Below, piece by piece: positions 36,832 to 43,338 of a stretch of 64,000 nucleotides of DNA. The stretch's first letter is position 1; each line of letters starts with the position of its first letter. The translations under genes and the position numbers were made by a program. This DNA comes from Bacillota bacterium (lineage in GTDB: Bacteria > Bacillota > Desulfotomaculia > Desulfotomaculales > Desulforudaceae), in NCBI GenBank assembly GCA_040757205.1, contig JBFLXL010000011.1, forward strand, positions 1 through 64,000, read 5' to 3'. The notes under the pieces are model-generated. The model was not told the DNA's origin, ran no database searches, and saw only the letters and a program-made list of their open reading frames with translations.

Positions 36832-37701
36832 TTGAAACTGCGCCTTGGACTGCCCAAGGGGAGCCTGCAGGAGAAGACTTTCCAACTGTTCAAGAAGGCG
36901 GGTTACGACATACAAGTGAATTCCCGCTCTTACTACCCGGCCGTGAACGACCCTGACCTCGAAATCCTGCTGATGCGGGCCCAGGAGATTCCCCGCTACG
37001 TGCACGAGGGCGTGCTCGACGCCGGCTTGAGCGGGCTGGACTGGATTATGGAAAACGAGGCCGACGTGGTCGAAGTGGCCGATTTGGTCTACAGCAAACG
37101 GTCTCAGCGGCCGGTGCGCCTGGTCCTGGCCGTGGCCAACGACAGCGGCATCCGGGACGTGCGCGACCTGCAGGGCAAGCGGATCGCCACCGAATTGGTG
37201 AATGTGACCCGCCGGTACTTAACCGCGCAGGGCGTGGAAGCGGTCGTTGAGTACTCTTACGGCGCCACCGAGGTGAAGGTGCCCAATCTGGTCGACGCCA
37301 TCGCCGACCTGACCGAAACCGGGAGTTCACTGCAGGCGAATAACTTGCGGATTCTGGCCGTCATCCTGGAGTCCAACACCAAACTGCACGCCAACCGGGC
37401 GGCCTGGGCCGATCCGTGGAAACGCGAGAAGCTGATGAATCTTACCGTCCTGCTGACCGGAGCTCTCCGGGCCGAGAATATGGTCGGGCTGAAGATGAAC
37501 GTCCCGGGAGACCGGATCGACGCCGTACTCGGCGTACTCCCGGCTATGAAACACCCGACCGTCTCCCGGTTGTTCAACAGCGACTGGGTCGCCATCGAGA
37601 CCATCCTGAACGAGCGGCAGGTGCGGGAATTGATTCCGGTCCTGAAACGGGCCGGCGCCCAGGACATCATCGAGTACCCCTTGAACAAGGTCATCCCGTA
37701 A
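36832..37701 (+). CDS. hisG: ATP phosphoribosyltransferase, long form
   Basis: First enzyme of histidine synthesis. The 289-residue length and the C-terminal ACT-like regulatory region (after residue ~210: VPGDRIDAVLGVLPAMKHPTV) mark the long, hexameric HisG that is feedback-inhibited by histidine and needs no HisZ. The catalytic part shows GLPKGSLQEKT and the DAGLSGLDW and TRRYL segments. The TTG start has AAGGAGG 10 nt upstream. It is solitary on the plus strand with no other his genes, and a hairpin follows at 37757-37781. Confidence 0.95.
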   Translation: MKLRLGLPKGSLQEKTFQLFKKAGYDIQVNSRSYYPAVNDPDLEILLMRAQEIPRYVHEGVLDAGLSGLDWIMENEADVVEVADLVYSKRSQRPVRLVLAVANDSGIRDVRDLQGKRIATELVNVTRRYLTAQGVEAVVEYSYGATEVKVPNLVDAIADLTETGSSLQANNLRILAVILESNTKLHANRAAWADPWKREKLMNLTVLLTGALRAENMVGLKMNVPGDRIDAVLGVLPAMKHPTVSRLFNSDWVAIETILNERQVRELIPVLKRAGAQDIIEYPLNKVIP

Positions 37702-37756
37702 CTTCGTCCGCCAGTTTTCCCAGTGAACCTCCGGTTTGTCTGAATCCAACCACTCC

Positions 37757-37781
37757 AGGCCTCCGGGTCAACCGGAGGCCT
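37757..37781 (+). terminator. Hairpin after hisG
   Basis: AGGCCTCCGG and CCGGAGGCCT form a 10-bp perfect stem around a 5-nt loop, between the convergent hisG and the 37780 gene. The T tract is poor on both strands, so termination may be bidirectional and weak. Confidence 0.6.
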
Positions 37782-37992
37782 AGAGTGTCTTTCGCCTGAA
37801 TACCCGGGCCAGCCTGGGCAGGATGTGGTAGCGGAAGTCGACAAGGGCGAGGAAAAGCACCCCCAGCACGAAGCCGAGCGTGCGGCGCACTCTGATGCGC
37901 AACGTTGGCCGGTATTTCCGGTTGGTTTTGTTCACCGCCTGTTCACGTCCCCTCGCGGGCACGGCGGACACAGTCCGTTTGTTGCTGAACAT
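37780..37992 (-). CDS. Small basic membrane protein downstream of divIC
   Basis: A 70-residue ORF starting at ATG 37992 encodes a basic stretch, one hydrophobic helix (GFVLGVLFLALVDF) and another basic tail. It lies 31 nt after divIC in the same direction. The frame is open further up to 38067, overlapping divIC, and a GTG at 37935 would give 51 residues. I do not recognise a family. It may be a small membrane protein of the division gene group. Confidence 0.45.
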   Translation of the reverse strand: MFSNKRTVSAVPARGREQAVNKTNRKYRPTLRIRVRRTLGFVLGVLFLALVDFRYHILPRLARVFRRKTL

Positions 37993-38023
37993 TTCGCCTT
38001 GCCGATACAAATATCCTCTTTTC

Positions 38024-38380
38024 TCAGTCCTTGATACTCGGATCCGGTATCCGTCCGCCGCTGTCATCCGGAAGCACCGGCACGATCCGCACTTCCCCCG
38101 GTCTGATCAGGCCCAGGCGTTCTCGCGCCGTCTCCTCGACGTAGCCCTCCGATTCCAGTATGGTCAAGCGTTCCCACAGGTATTCATTCTGGTCTCGCAG
38201 TTGGACCACCCGGTCATTCATCTCCGTGATCGAGTGCTGCATCGCCCAGAGCTTGTTCAACTGGAAGCCTAGGGACACGGAGAAATAGGTCAGCAACACG
38301 ATCAGGAGCACCGCCGGCAGCCTGCTCTTTACCGGATTGAACCGACGCCTAGCCGTTGTCGTTTGCACTGTCGGGCTCAC
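38024..38380 (-). CDS. divIC: Septum formation initiator, DivIC/FtsB family
   Basis: Bitopic division protein that joins FtsL and the division septum complex. After a basic cytoplasmic tail it has one transmembrane helix (AVLLIVLLTYFSVSLGF) and a coiled coil (QLNKLWAMQHSITEMNDRV onward), then the typical ARERLGLIRPGE box. GTG 38380, following an AGGAGG site, is the likely start. GTG 38368 is possible. The C-terminal tail is Pro/Asp-rich. It overlaps the upstream HTH gene by about 30 nt. Confidence 0.88.
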   Translation of the reverse strand: MSPTVQTTTARRRFNPVKSRLPAVLLIVLLTYFSVSLGFQLNKLWAMQHSITEMNDRVVQLRDQNEYLWERLTILESEGYVEETARERLGLIRPGEVRIVPVLPDDSGGRIPDPSIKD

Positions 38381-38597
38381 CTTCCTCCTCGCCGAAGATG
38401 CCCAGCGGATCACCACTTATGACCAGCACCACCTGGTAGCCTTTGGTCCGGGCCCGGTTGAACAGGGTGGCCACGGTACTCGGGCTCAAGCCCAGCCTCT
38501 TGGCCACGGCACTGTTGGAATGGCCCAGTTCCTTAAGCGCCACCACCTGGCGTTCACGAAGGCTCAAGCGTTCGGCGCCCCTGATTTCGATTTGCAT
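38349..38597 (-). CDS. Small sigma-region-4/LuxR-like helix-turn-helix protein
   Basis: The 82-residue protein has a helix-turn-helix of the LuxR/sigma-70 region 4 type (LSLRERQVVALKELGHSN, then VAKRLGLSPSTVATLF), a short hydrophobic VVLVISG segment, and an acidic C-terminus. It could be a small DNA-binding regulator or an anti-sigma partner. It overlaps divIC by about 30 nt and has two DnaA-box-like sites directly upstream. Target genes are unknown. Confidence 0.7.
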   Translation of the reverse strand: MQIEIRGAERLSLRERQVVALKELGHSNSAVAKRLGLSPSTVATLFNRARTKGYQVVLVISGDPLGIFGEEEGEPDSANDNG

Positions 38598-38600
38598 AAC

Positions 38601-38621
38601 TTATCCACGGCCTTGTCCACA
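38601..38621 (-). promoter_or_regulatory. Two DnaA-box-like sequences
   Basis: TTATCCACG (38601-38609) and TTGTCCACA (38613-38621) resemble the DnaA box TTATCCACA, spaced 3 nt and directly before the HTH gene start. The consensus match is one mismatch each. The rest of the 38598-38917 gap holds AT-rich DNA and the hairpin at 38714-38742. Confidence 0.4.
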
Positions 38622-38694
38622 GTTTGTGTACAATTTTAGTACAAGATTGACTGGTACAGTTCTACCAAGGCCGGGATTTCCCTGCCGCAAGTTT

Positions 38695-38742
38695 AAAAAA
38701 TTTTAAAAAATTACCGGGCCTACCGTGAAGGGTGAGGCCCGG
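38695..38742 (-). terminator. Intrinsic terminator, minus strand
   Basis: CCGGGCCTC and TAGGCCCGG (38714-38742) form a stable stem. On the minus strand it is followed by TAATTTTTTAAAATTTTTT. It would end transcripts running antisense to the two small plus-strand genes, for example from yabQ. Confidence 0.6.
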
Positions 38743-38917
38743 GAGTAATCCCGCATGACGGTCCGCTTTATTGAAGCCTGAAGGAAAAACTCCTTGACAT
38801 GCCGAAGAAAAAGGCGTGGGGTTTGTCCGGTGAGCCGTCGCGTAAACGGCACTCGATACCGGACTCCAAGGGCCTATTAATTTGGGGAAAGAGATCTCCG
38901 GCTAGGAAGTGTTCAAT

Positions 38918-39169
38918 ATGAGCAATCAAGAACGGAGGAAGGACGGGGACCCCGAGGTGATCGTGGAATACGTCCCCCGAAGCCGGGGACGCCGCTTCTA
39001 CCACTACGGGGCCCGCACCAGGCCGGTGTCGCCCTTGGGCTTCGTCCTGCTCGCCGCCGCCGGCGCAGTCGTCCTGTGCCTGGTGTTGACGATCGGCTTC
39101 ATTATGCTCGGTATCGCGCTGGGCGCCGGCCTGTTGCTCTTGCTCCGGCGCCGCCTGGTGGGGAAATGA
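38918..39169 (+). CDS. Small single-pass membrane protein, unknown
   Basis: An 83-residue protein with a charged N-terminal third (ERRKDGDPEVIVEY, RSRGRRF) and a long hydrophobic stretch (about residues 38-75) ending in a basic tail. ATG 38918 has AGGAAG 8 nt upstream. It overlaps or abuts the next gene and is read opposite to the flanking division and sporulation genes. I recognise no family. Confidence 0.55.
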   Translation: MSNQERRKDGDPEVIVEYVPRSRGRRFYHYGARTRPVSPLGFVLLAAAGAVVLCLVLTIGFIMLGIALGAGLLLLLRRRLVGK

Positions 39170-39171
39170 CA

Positions 39172-39510
39172 ATGCGGCGCAAGAAGAACATCCCCTGGCC
39201 GCAATTATCGATCTTCCTGGCCTTTGCCACTGCACTCCTTTACATTGTCGCGGAGCGGGGACACGCAATGCCGGTGCTGTTGGGGTTCGCGGCGTTGATG
39301 GGTTTCCTGGCGGCCCAGCTTTCCCCCCGGAAAAAACTGCTCCTGGGAATGGTGCCGGCGGCGGGCGGCCTGGCGGTGGACTTGGTGATCGCCTACCAGC
39401 AAGCGGCTCCGGATATCACGGGCGTGCTGAATTTCTGGGTGCCGTTGGTACTGGCCGCCCTGGTCGGGGCCCTGGTCGGCGCCCGCGTGCGGGTTTTCCC
39501 GGGCTTATAA
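39172..39510 (+). CDS. Small multi-pass membrane protein, unknown
   Basis: A 112-residue protein with four predicted membrane helices after a basic start (MRRKKNIPWPQ). ATG 39172 has GGGG 8 nt upstream. ATG 39166 would overlap the preceding stop as ATGA. Coupling to the preceding small membrane protein suggests they work together. The pair sits where B. subtilis has yabQ followed directly by divIC, so it is an insertion here. Confidence 0.6.
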   Translation: MRRKKNIPWPQLSIFLAFATALLYIVAERGHAMPVLLGFAALMGFLAAQLSPRKKLLLGMVPAAGGLAVDLVIAYQQAAPDITGVLNFWVPLVLAALVGALVGARVRVFPGL

Positions 39511-39557
39511 ACGTAAGCGCGAGAATTCCCACCCGCTTCAAGAAGTTGAGGAGAAGG

Positions 39558-40004
39558 TCAAAGCTGCCGGTTATCGGGAGGCGGGCGGCGGAGGCGCTTA
39601 CGGATCCCAACGAGGGGCCGGGTCGCAATCCGGAAAGCGGAAAACACCGTTCGCCAGGCAAATAGAAAAGGGGCGGCCAAAACCCGGATCAGCCGGCCGG
39701 AAAAACGGAGGCAGCGCTCCCAACAGGCCGTACCGAACCGGGAAAGGCGGCGGTGATACAGAAACGCCCCCGCGCCCAGCCCCAATAGGACATACCAGCG
39801 TACCTCGCCCCAGTTGGCCGGCAGCAGGAGGCCGAAAACCACCGCCGTGAGCACTATCCAGGCGATCAGGTCCCCGAAACCAGTACCCCACCGGCCAAGC
39901 TGCAGGCTCACTCTGGCCACCCGGTAACAATCAAAAAGAAAGGCCGCTCCCGCCCCAATGCCGATGGCCACAAAAAAGACGGCCAACTGGGTTTCCAGCG
40001 ACAA
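39558..40004 (-). CDS. yabQ: Spore cortex biosynthesis protein YabQ
   Basis: Mother-cell membrane protein needed for spore cortex formation in Bacillus. The 148-residue protein has about four membrane helices (residues ~8-25, 40-58, 65-82, 108-125) and a very basic C-terminal tail. The motif FDCYRVAR near residue 25 is typical. The TTG start at 40004 follows a GGGGGG site. It lies next to yabP, as in Bacillus. Confidence 0.85.
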   Translation of the reverse strand: MSLETQLAVFFVAIGIGAGAAFLFDCYRVARVSLQLGRWGTGFGDLIAWIVLTAVVFGLLLPANWGEVRWYVLLGLGAGAFLYHRRLSRFGTACWERCLRFSGRLIRVLAAPFLFAWRTVFSAFRIATRPLVGIRKRLRRPPPDNRQL

Positions 40005-40047
40005 GGCCGGACCCCCCTTCTTCGCGCGGCCAGACGCCGCCCGGGCA

Positions 40048-40326
40048 CTATTTCAGAATACGGCTCAATATGTTTTTGCCGCGGCGGGTTTTCCGGTACC
40101 CGGAATCCTTGTACTCGATGCTGTTGATATAGCCCTCCACCTGGAGTCTTCCCGCCTCCAGGTCGAGCTGAGTGATGTTCAGACCTTCCCCGGCAAGCAC
40201 CAAGAGGCCCATATTGGTGTCGACCAAGATCTCTTGCTCGGTAAAACTCTCCACGTGCCGTACCCCGTCAACCCTGGTCTCCTTGCGCTGCCCCACTTCC
40301 AGCCGGTGCCCGGCTTCCTCGCTCAC
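40048..40326 (-). CDS. yabP: Sporulation protein YabP
   Basis: The 92-residue YabP/YqfC-family protein acts with YabQ in spore cortex formation. It shows HVESFTEQEILVDTNMGLLVLAG and GLNITQLDLEAG segments split over the protein, and a basic C-terminus. The GTG start at 40326 has GGAGGGG upstream. It is followed 43 nt later by yabQ. Confidence 0.88.
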   Translation of the reverse strand: MSEEAGHRLEVGQRKETRVDGVRHVESFTEQEILVDTNMGLLVLAGEGLNITQLDLEAGRLQVEGYINSIEYKDSGYRKTRRGKNILSRILK

Positions 40327-40408
40327 GTCCCGACCCCCCTCCGGTTATTGGCTCGAGAGTTGGTAAATTGATACCTAATGGATATGCCCCGTCCCCGGGA
40401 CGGTATGC

Positions 40409-40438
40409 CAAAAAGGCAAGCCGCCGTTTGCCGGCGGC
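40409..40438 (-). terminator. Intrinsic terminator after rqcP
   Basis: On the minus strand GCCGCCG and CGGCGGC pair (7 bp) and are followed by TTGCCTTTTT. It separates the hup-rqcP unit from yabP-yabQ. Confidence 0.65.
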
Positions 40439-40466
40439 CGCCACAGAACAATAGCGGAACAATATT

Positions 40467-40493
40467 GAGGAAGGGCCTATTGCACCCTTCCTC
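40467..40493 (-). terminator. Second hairpin after rqcP
   Basis: GAGGAAGGG and CCCTTCCTC pair (9 bp) around a 9-nt loop, 24 nt after the rqcP stop. Only a few U follow, so it may be an RNA-stabilising or weak termination hairpin. Confidence 0.45.
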
Positions 40494-40516
40494 GAACCCT
40501 TGCGGGCAACATCCAA

Positions 40517-40792
40517 CTAGCGGTTGTCACCCCGGCCCGCTTCCATCCCATTGTCGAGCAGACGGTATAAATCAGCCGCCGCCTTGGCCGGCACATGCTC
40601 ATCGGGCCTCAGAACCTCAAAATGAAGGTTGCGGGAACCCAATCGCACCCGCACAATATCTCCCGGGCTGACCGGGGTCCCGGCCTTGGCCGGCCGCCCG
40701 TTTACGGTAACCAACCCTTGGTCGCAGACTTCTTTGGCCAGGGCACGGCGCTTGATCAGGCGTGACACCTTCAGGAACTTATCGAGCCGCAC
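40517..40792 (-). CDS. rqcP: S4-domain RNA-binding protein RqcP/YabO (Hsp15-like)
   Basis: Binds the 50S subunit with RqcH during rescue of stalled ribosomes and poly-alanine tailing. The 91-residue protein is essentially one S4 domain (MRLDKFLKVSRLIKRR, VNGRPAKAG, GDIVRVRLG). The GTG start 40792 follows GGGGGA. It lies between hup and yabP, the same place as yabO in Bacillus. Confidence 0.92.
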   Translation of the reverse strand: MRLDKFLKVSRLIKRRALAKEVCDQGLVTVNGRPAKAGTPVSPGDIVRVRLGSRNLHFEVLRPDEHVPAKAAADLYRLLDNGMEAGRGDNR

Positions 40793-40801
40793 GGGTCCCC
40801 C

Positions 40802-41077
40802 TTACTTGCCGACCGACTCCCGCAACTGCTTCCCGGCCTTGAAAACCGGAACCTTCGTGGCCGCGATGTCGATCTCCTCGCCGGTCTGAGGATTTCTCCC
40901 CTTACGGGCCGCTCTCTCCCGGGTCTCAAATGTGCCGAACCCGACCAGTTGAACCTTGTCTCCAGCGGAAAGGGCCTCCCCAATGCTCTCCAGCATTGCG
41001 GAAAGCGCTTTTTCGGCATCCTTCTTGGTCAGGTTTGTTTTTTCGGCGACACTCGAAACGAGTTCAGCCTTGTTCAC
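40802..41077 (-). CDS. hup: DNA-binding protein HU
   Basis: Histone-like nucleoid protein. The 91 residues match HU closely: [37 protein letters not shown], and the DNA-intercalating arm [10 protein letters not shown]. The GTG start follows AAGGAGGG. It is 9 nt upstream of rqcP and shares its transcript. Confidence 0.97.
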   Translation of the reverse strand: MNKAELVSSVAEKTNLTKKDAEKALSAMLESIGEALSAGDKVQLVGFGTFETRERAARKGRNPQTGEEIDIAATKVPVFKAGKQLRESVGK

Positions 41078-41160
41078 GGCGATGCCCTCCTTAAAGTAAG
41101 TTATTGGTTCTCTACTATTCTTTTACTTTGTAGCTTTTCCTGCCCACCTGTAAAGTTTTC

Positions 41161-42624
41161 CTAGGATTTCTCCAACTTTTTTGCTTCCTCCCACCAGTCG
41201 TCCATCTCCGACAAGGAGACTTGGTCTAGTACCCGCCCCGACGCCCGGCATTTCTCCTCGACTTGCGCAAAGCGGCGGGTGAACTTGTCCACCGTTTGGC
41301 GCAGGCATTCCTCCGCGTCCACCTTGATCAGGCGGGATACGTTCACCGTGGCGAACAGGAGGTCCCCGAGTTCCTCGACGATCCGGTCCCGATCGCCCGT
41401 GTCCAGCGCCTGCCGAAACTCGTCCAGTTCCTCTTCCAGTTTGGCCAACGCCCCGCGATGGTCCGGCCAGTCAAACCCCAAGCGGGAAGCTTTCTCTTGA
41501 ACGCGGTCGGCCCTCAGCAAGGCCGGCAATCTCCGGGGAACCCCCGCCAGGCAGGAATCACCGGCTTCTTGCTTCTCCCGGCGTTTAAGCCTCTCCCAGT
41601 TGGTCAGCACCTCATCCGCATCCCGCACCTTCTCCCGGCCGAACACGTGGGGGTGCCGGTGGATCATCTTATCGCACACCGTTTGGACCACGGCGTTCAT
41701 GTCGAAAGCGGCTTCTTCCCTGGCCATCTGGGCGTGGAACACGATTTGCAGTAATAAGTCTCCCAATTCTTCACAGAGACTATGCACGTTTTCCCGTTCT
41801 ATGGCGTCTAGAACCTCGTACGCTTCCTCAATCAGGTATCGCCCGATCGACCGGTGGGTCTGTTCCCGGTCCCAAGGGCAGCCGTCCTTGCCGCGCAGCA
41901 CGGCCATGATGCCCACCAGGGGAGTCAGGTCGCAAGTCCGGCGGGGTTGGGCAACGGGCGGGATATAAACGGAGGTCAGGTGGTCCAACCAGTCCAGCCG
42001 GTCCAGGGCGTAGAGCGGGACTTCCTCGATCCGTTCCAGCCCGGGAACGCCGGCCGCCCGAACCACCATCACGGGTTGTTCGTCCGCATAGTAAGCCATC
42101 AGGTGGATCTTGGCCTCTCCGGCCACCATCCGGTCGTGGACTTGGAGCAGCATTACCCCCTTGGCCTGTACCGGTTCAAAAAGCCCCGGTTGCATAGCGT
42201 CCAAGATTAGAAGGCCCTCGGACGGGTCCAGGAGCAAGGCCGCGTACACCGCGTCCAGAAAACTCATGGCCGGCCGCACCCGCGTTTCGAGTCCGGTCCG
42301 CCGGGCTTCATCAAGAATCAACCGGGTTGACTCCTCAGCCACCAGGGGATGCCCGGGAACGGCGTAGGCCACCGCCTGCCGCCGCGCCGCGCTGATTACC
42401 GCGGCGGCAATTCTCCGGTACACCGCGTCGAACGTGTCACCGTCCTCGTAGTACCGGTCGAAAGTCTCGAACCGCAGGCCCTGTTCCAAAAGCCAGGGTA
42501 CCACCGGGTGCCGGGCGGTGCGCAGGAATACCCGGTCGTACCGGGCCAACTCCTCCGCCAAACCCGCGGGAATGTCCCCGACGGCCCCCGGCCCCAAGCC
42601 GGCAATTAATACGCCAGTCGCCAT
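41161..42624 (-). CDS. mazG: MazG nucleotide pyrophosphohydrolase fused to tetrapyrrole-methylase-like domain (YabN)
   Basis: House-cleaning NTP pyrophosphatase. The ~487-residue protein has an N-terminal tetrapyrrole-methylase-like domain (GLGPGAVGDIPAG, VPGHPLVAEES) followed by two MazG domains. The first holds CPWDREQTHRSIGRYLIEEA and EELGDLLLQIVFHAQ. The second holds KLEEELDEFRQAL and EELGDLLFATVNVSRL, with the metal-binding EExxE/ExxD pattern. ATG 42624 is 5-6 nt after GGGGGG. An upstream in-frame codon at 42642 is less likely. It lies downstream of spoVT as in Bacillus. Confidence 0.94.
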   Translation of the reverse strand: MATGVLIAGLGPGAVGDIPAGLAEELARYDRVFLRTARHPVVPWLLEQGLRFETFDRYYEDGDTFDAVYRRIAAAVISAARRQAVAYAVPGHPLVAEESTRLILDEARRTGLETRVRPAMSFLDAVYAALLLDPSEGLLILDAMQPGLFEPVQAKGVMLLQVHDRMVAGEAKIHLMAYYADEQPVMVVRAAGVPGLERIEEVPLYALDRLDWLDHLTSVYIPPVAQPRRTCDLTPLVGIMAVLRGKDGCPWDREQTHRSIGRYLIEEAYEVLDAIERENVHSLCEELGDLLLQIVFHAQMAREEAAFDMNAVVQTVCDKMIHRHPHVFGREKVRDADEVLTNWERLKRREKQEAGDSCLAGVPRRLPALLRADRVQEKASRLGFDWPDHRGALAKLEEELDEFRQALDTGDRDRIVEELGDLLFATVNVSRLIKVDAEECLRQTVDKFTRRFAQVEEKCRASGRVLDQVSLSEMDDWWEEAKKLEKS

Positions 42625-42640
42625 GGTTACCCCCCAAGGC

Positions 42641-42663
42641 AAAAAAAAATGGCCTTTCGGCCA
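42641..42663 (-). terminator. Intrinsic terminator of spoVT
   Basis: TGGCC-GAAA-GGCCA is followed on the minus strand by nine U. It begins directly at the spoVT stop. Confidence 0.9.
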
Positions 42664-43224
42664 TTATTGTTCCATTTGTTTCGCCAGGAATCCTGCCGCC
42701 GTTTCGGAAAGTTTCAACTCCAGCTGACCCATCTTCGCTCCAGGCTCCTTGGAAATCAACATCACCGCCCCGATCGGGTCCCCCTCGGAGATGATCGGCG
42801 CGATGACCTCGGCCGTGTATTTGCATTCGCCGTTTTCACCGGCCAGGCATTCCTTGCAGAGCGCCTCATCCCCCGGGGCGTTGATGATGACGGGTTTACG
42901 GTCCTCCATCACCTTTTCCACGGCCGGGCCGACCGGTTTGTTGAGGAATTCCTTTTTGGGAGCGCCCGAAATGGCGATGATCGTGTCACGGTCCGCGATG
43001 CAGGCGATGTGGCCGGTTGCCTCATACAGAGAATCGGCATATTCCTTGGCGAAATCACCGAGTTCCCCGATCGGGGAGTATTTCTTCAGGATGACTTCGC
43101 CGTCACGGTCCACAAAAATCTCTAGAGGGTCTCCTTCTCGGATCCTTAAGGTCCGTCTGATTTCTTTCGGGATAACCACCCTTCCCAAGTCGTCAATGCG
43201 GCGGACAATGCCGGTTGCCTTCAT
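42664..43224 (-). CDS. spoVT: Stage V sporulation protein T, forespore transcription regulator
   Basis: Forespore regulator that tunes sigma-G genes. The 186-residue protein has the AbrB-type swapped-hairpin DNA-binding domain (TGIVRRIDDLGRVVIPKEIR, first ~50 residues) and a C-terminal GAF domain with ECLAGENGECKYTAEV. ATG 43224 is chosen (GGAG 4 nt upstream). Upstream in-frame codons at 43281 lack a site. A sigma-G-like promoter lies at 43272-43302, fitting B. subtilis where spoVT is sigma-G dependent. Confidence 0.95.
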   Translation of the reverse strand: MKATGIVRRIDDLGRVVIPKEIRRTLRIREGDPLEIFVDRDGEVILKKYSPIGELGDFAKEYADSLYEATGHIACIADRDTIIAISGAPKKEFLNKPVGPAVEKVMEDRKPVIINAPGDEALCKECLAGENGECKYTAEVIAPIISEGDPIGAVMLISKEPGAKMGQLELKLSETAAGFLAKQMEQ

Positions 43225-43271
43225 TGAACTCCGTCCCTCCTTTTCTACAGGGTTGCGCGTTTCGCTGAAAC

Positions 43272-43302
43272 TAGTATACAACGCCCATTTAAGATTTATT
43301 CA
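43272..43302 (-). promoter_or_regulatory. Sigma-G-type promoter of spoVT
   Basis: The minus strand has TGAATA (297-302), an 18-nt gap and TATACTA (272-278), close to the sigma-G consensus (GHATR, 18, CATHMTA). Confidence 0.65.
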
Positions 43303-43338
43303 TAATTTTCCAAGGAAATACGCCGTTTCAAGGGCCGT

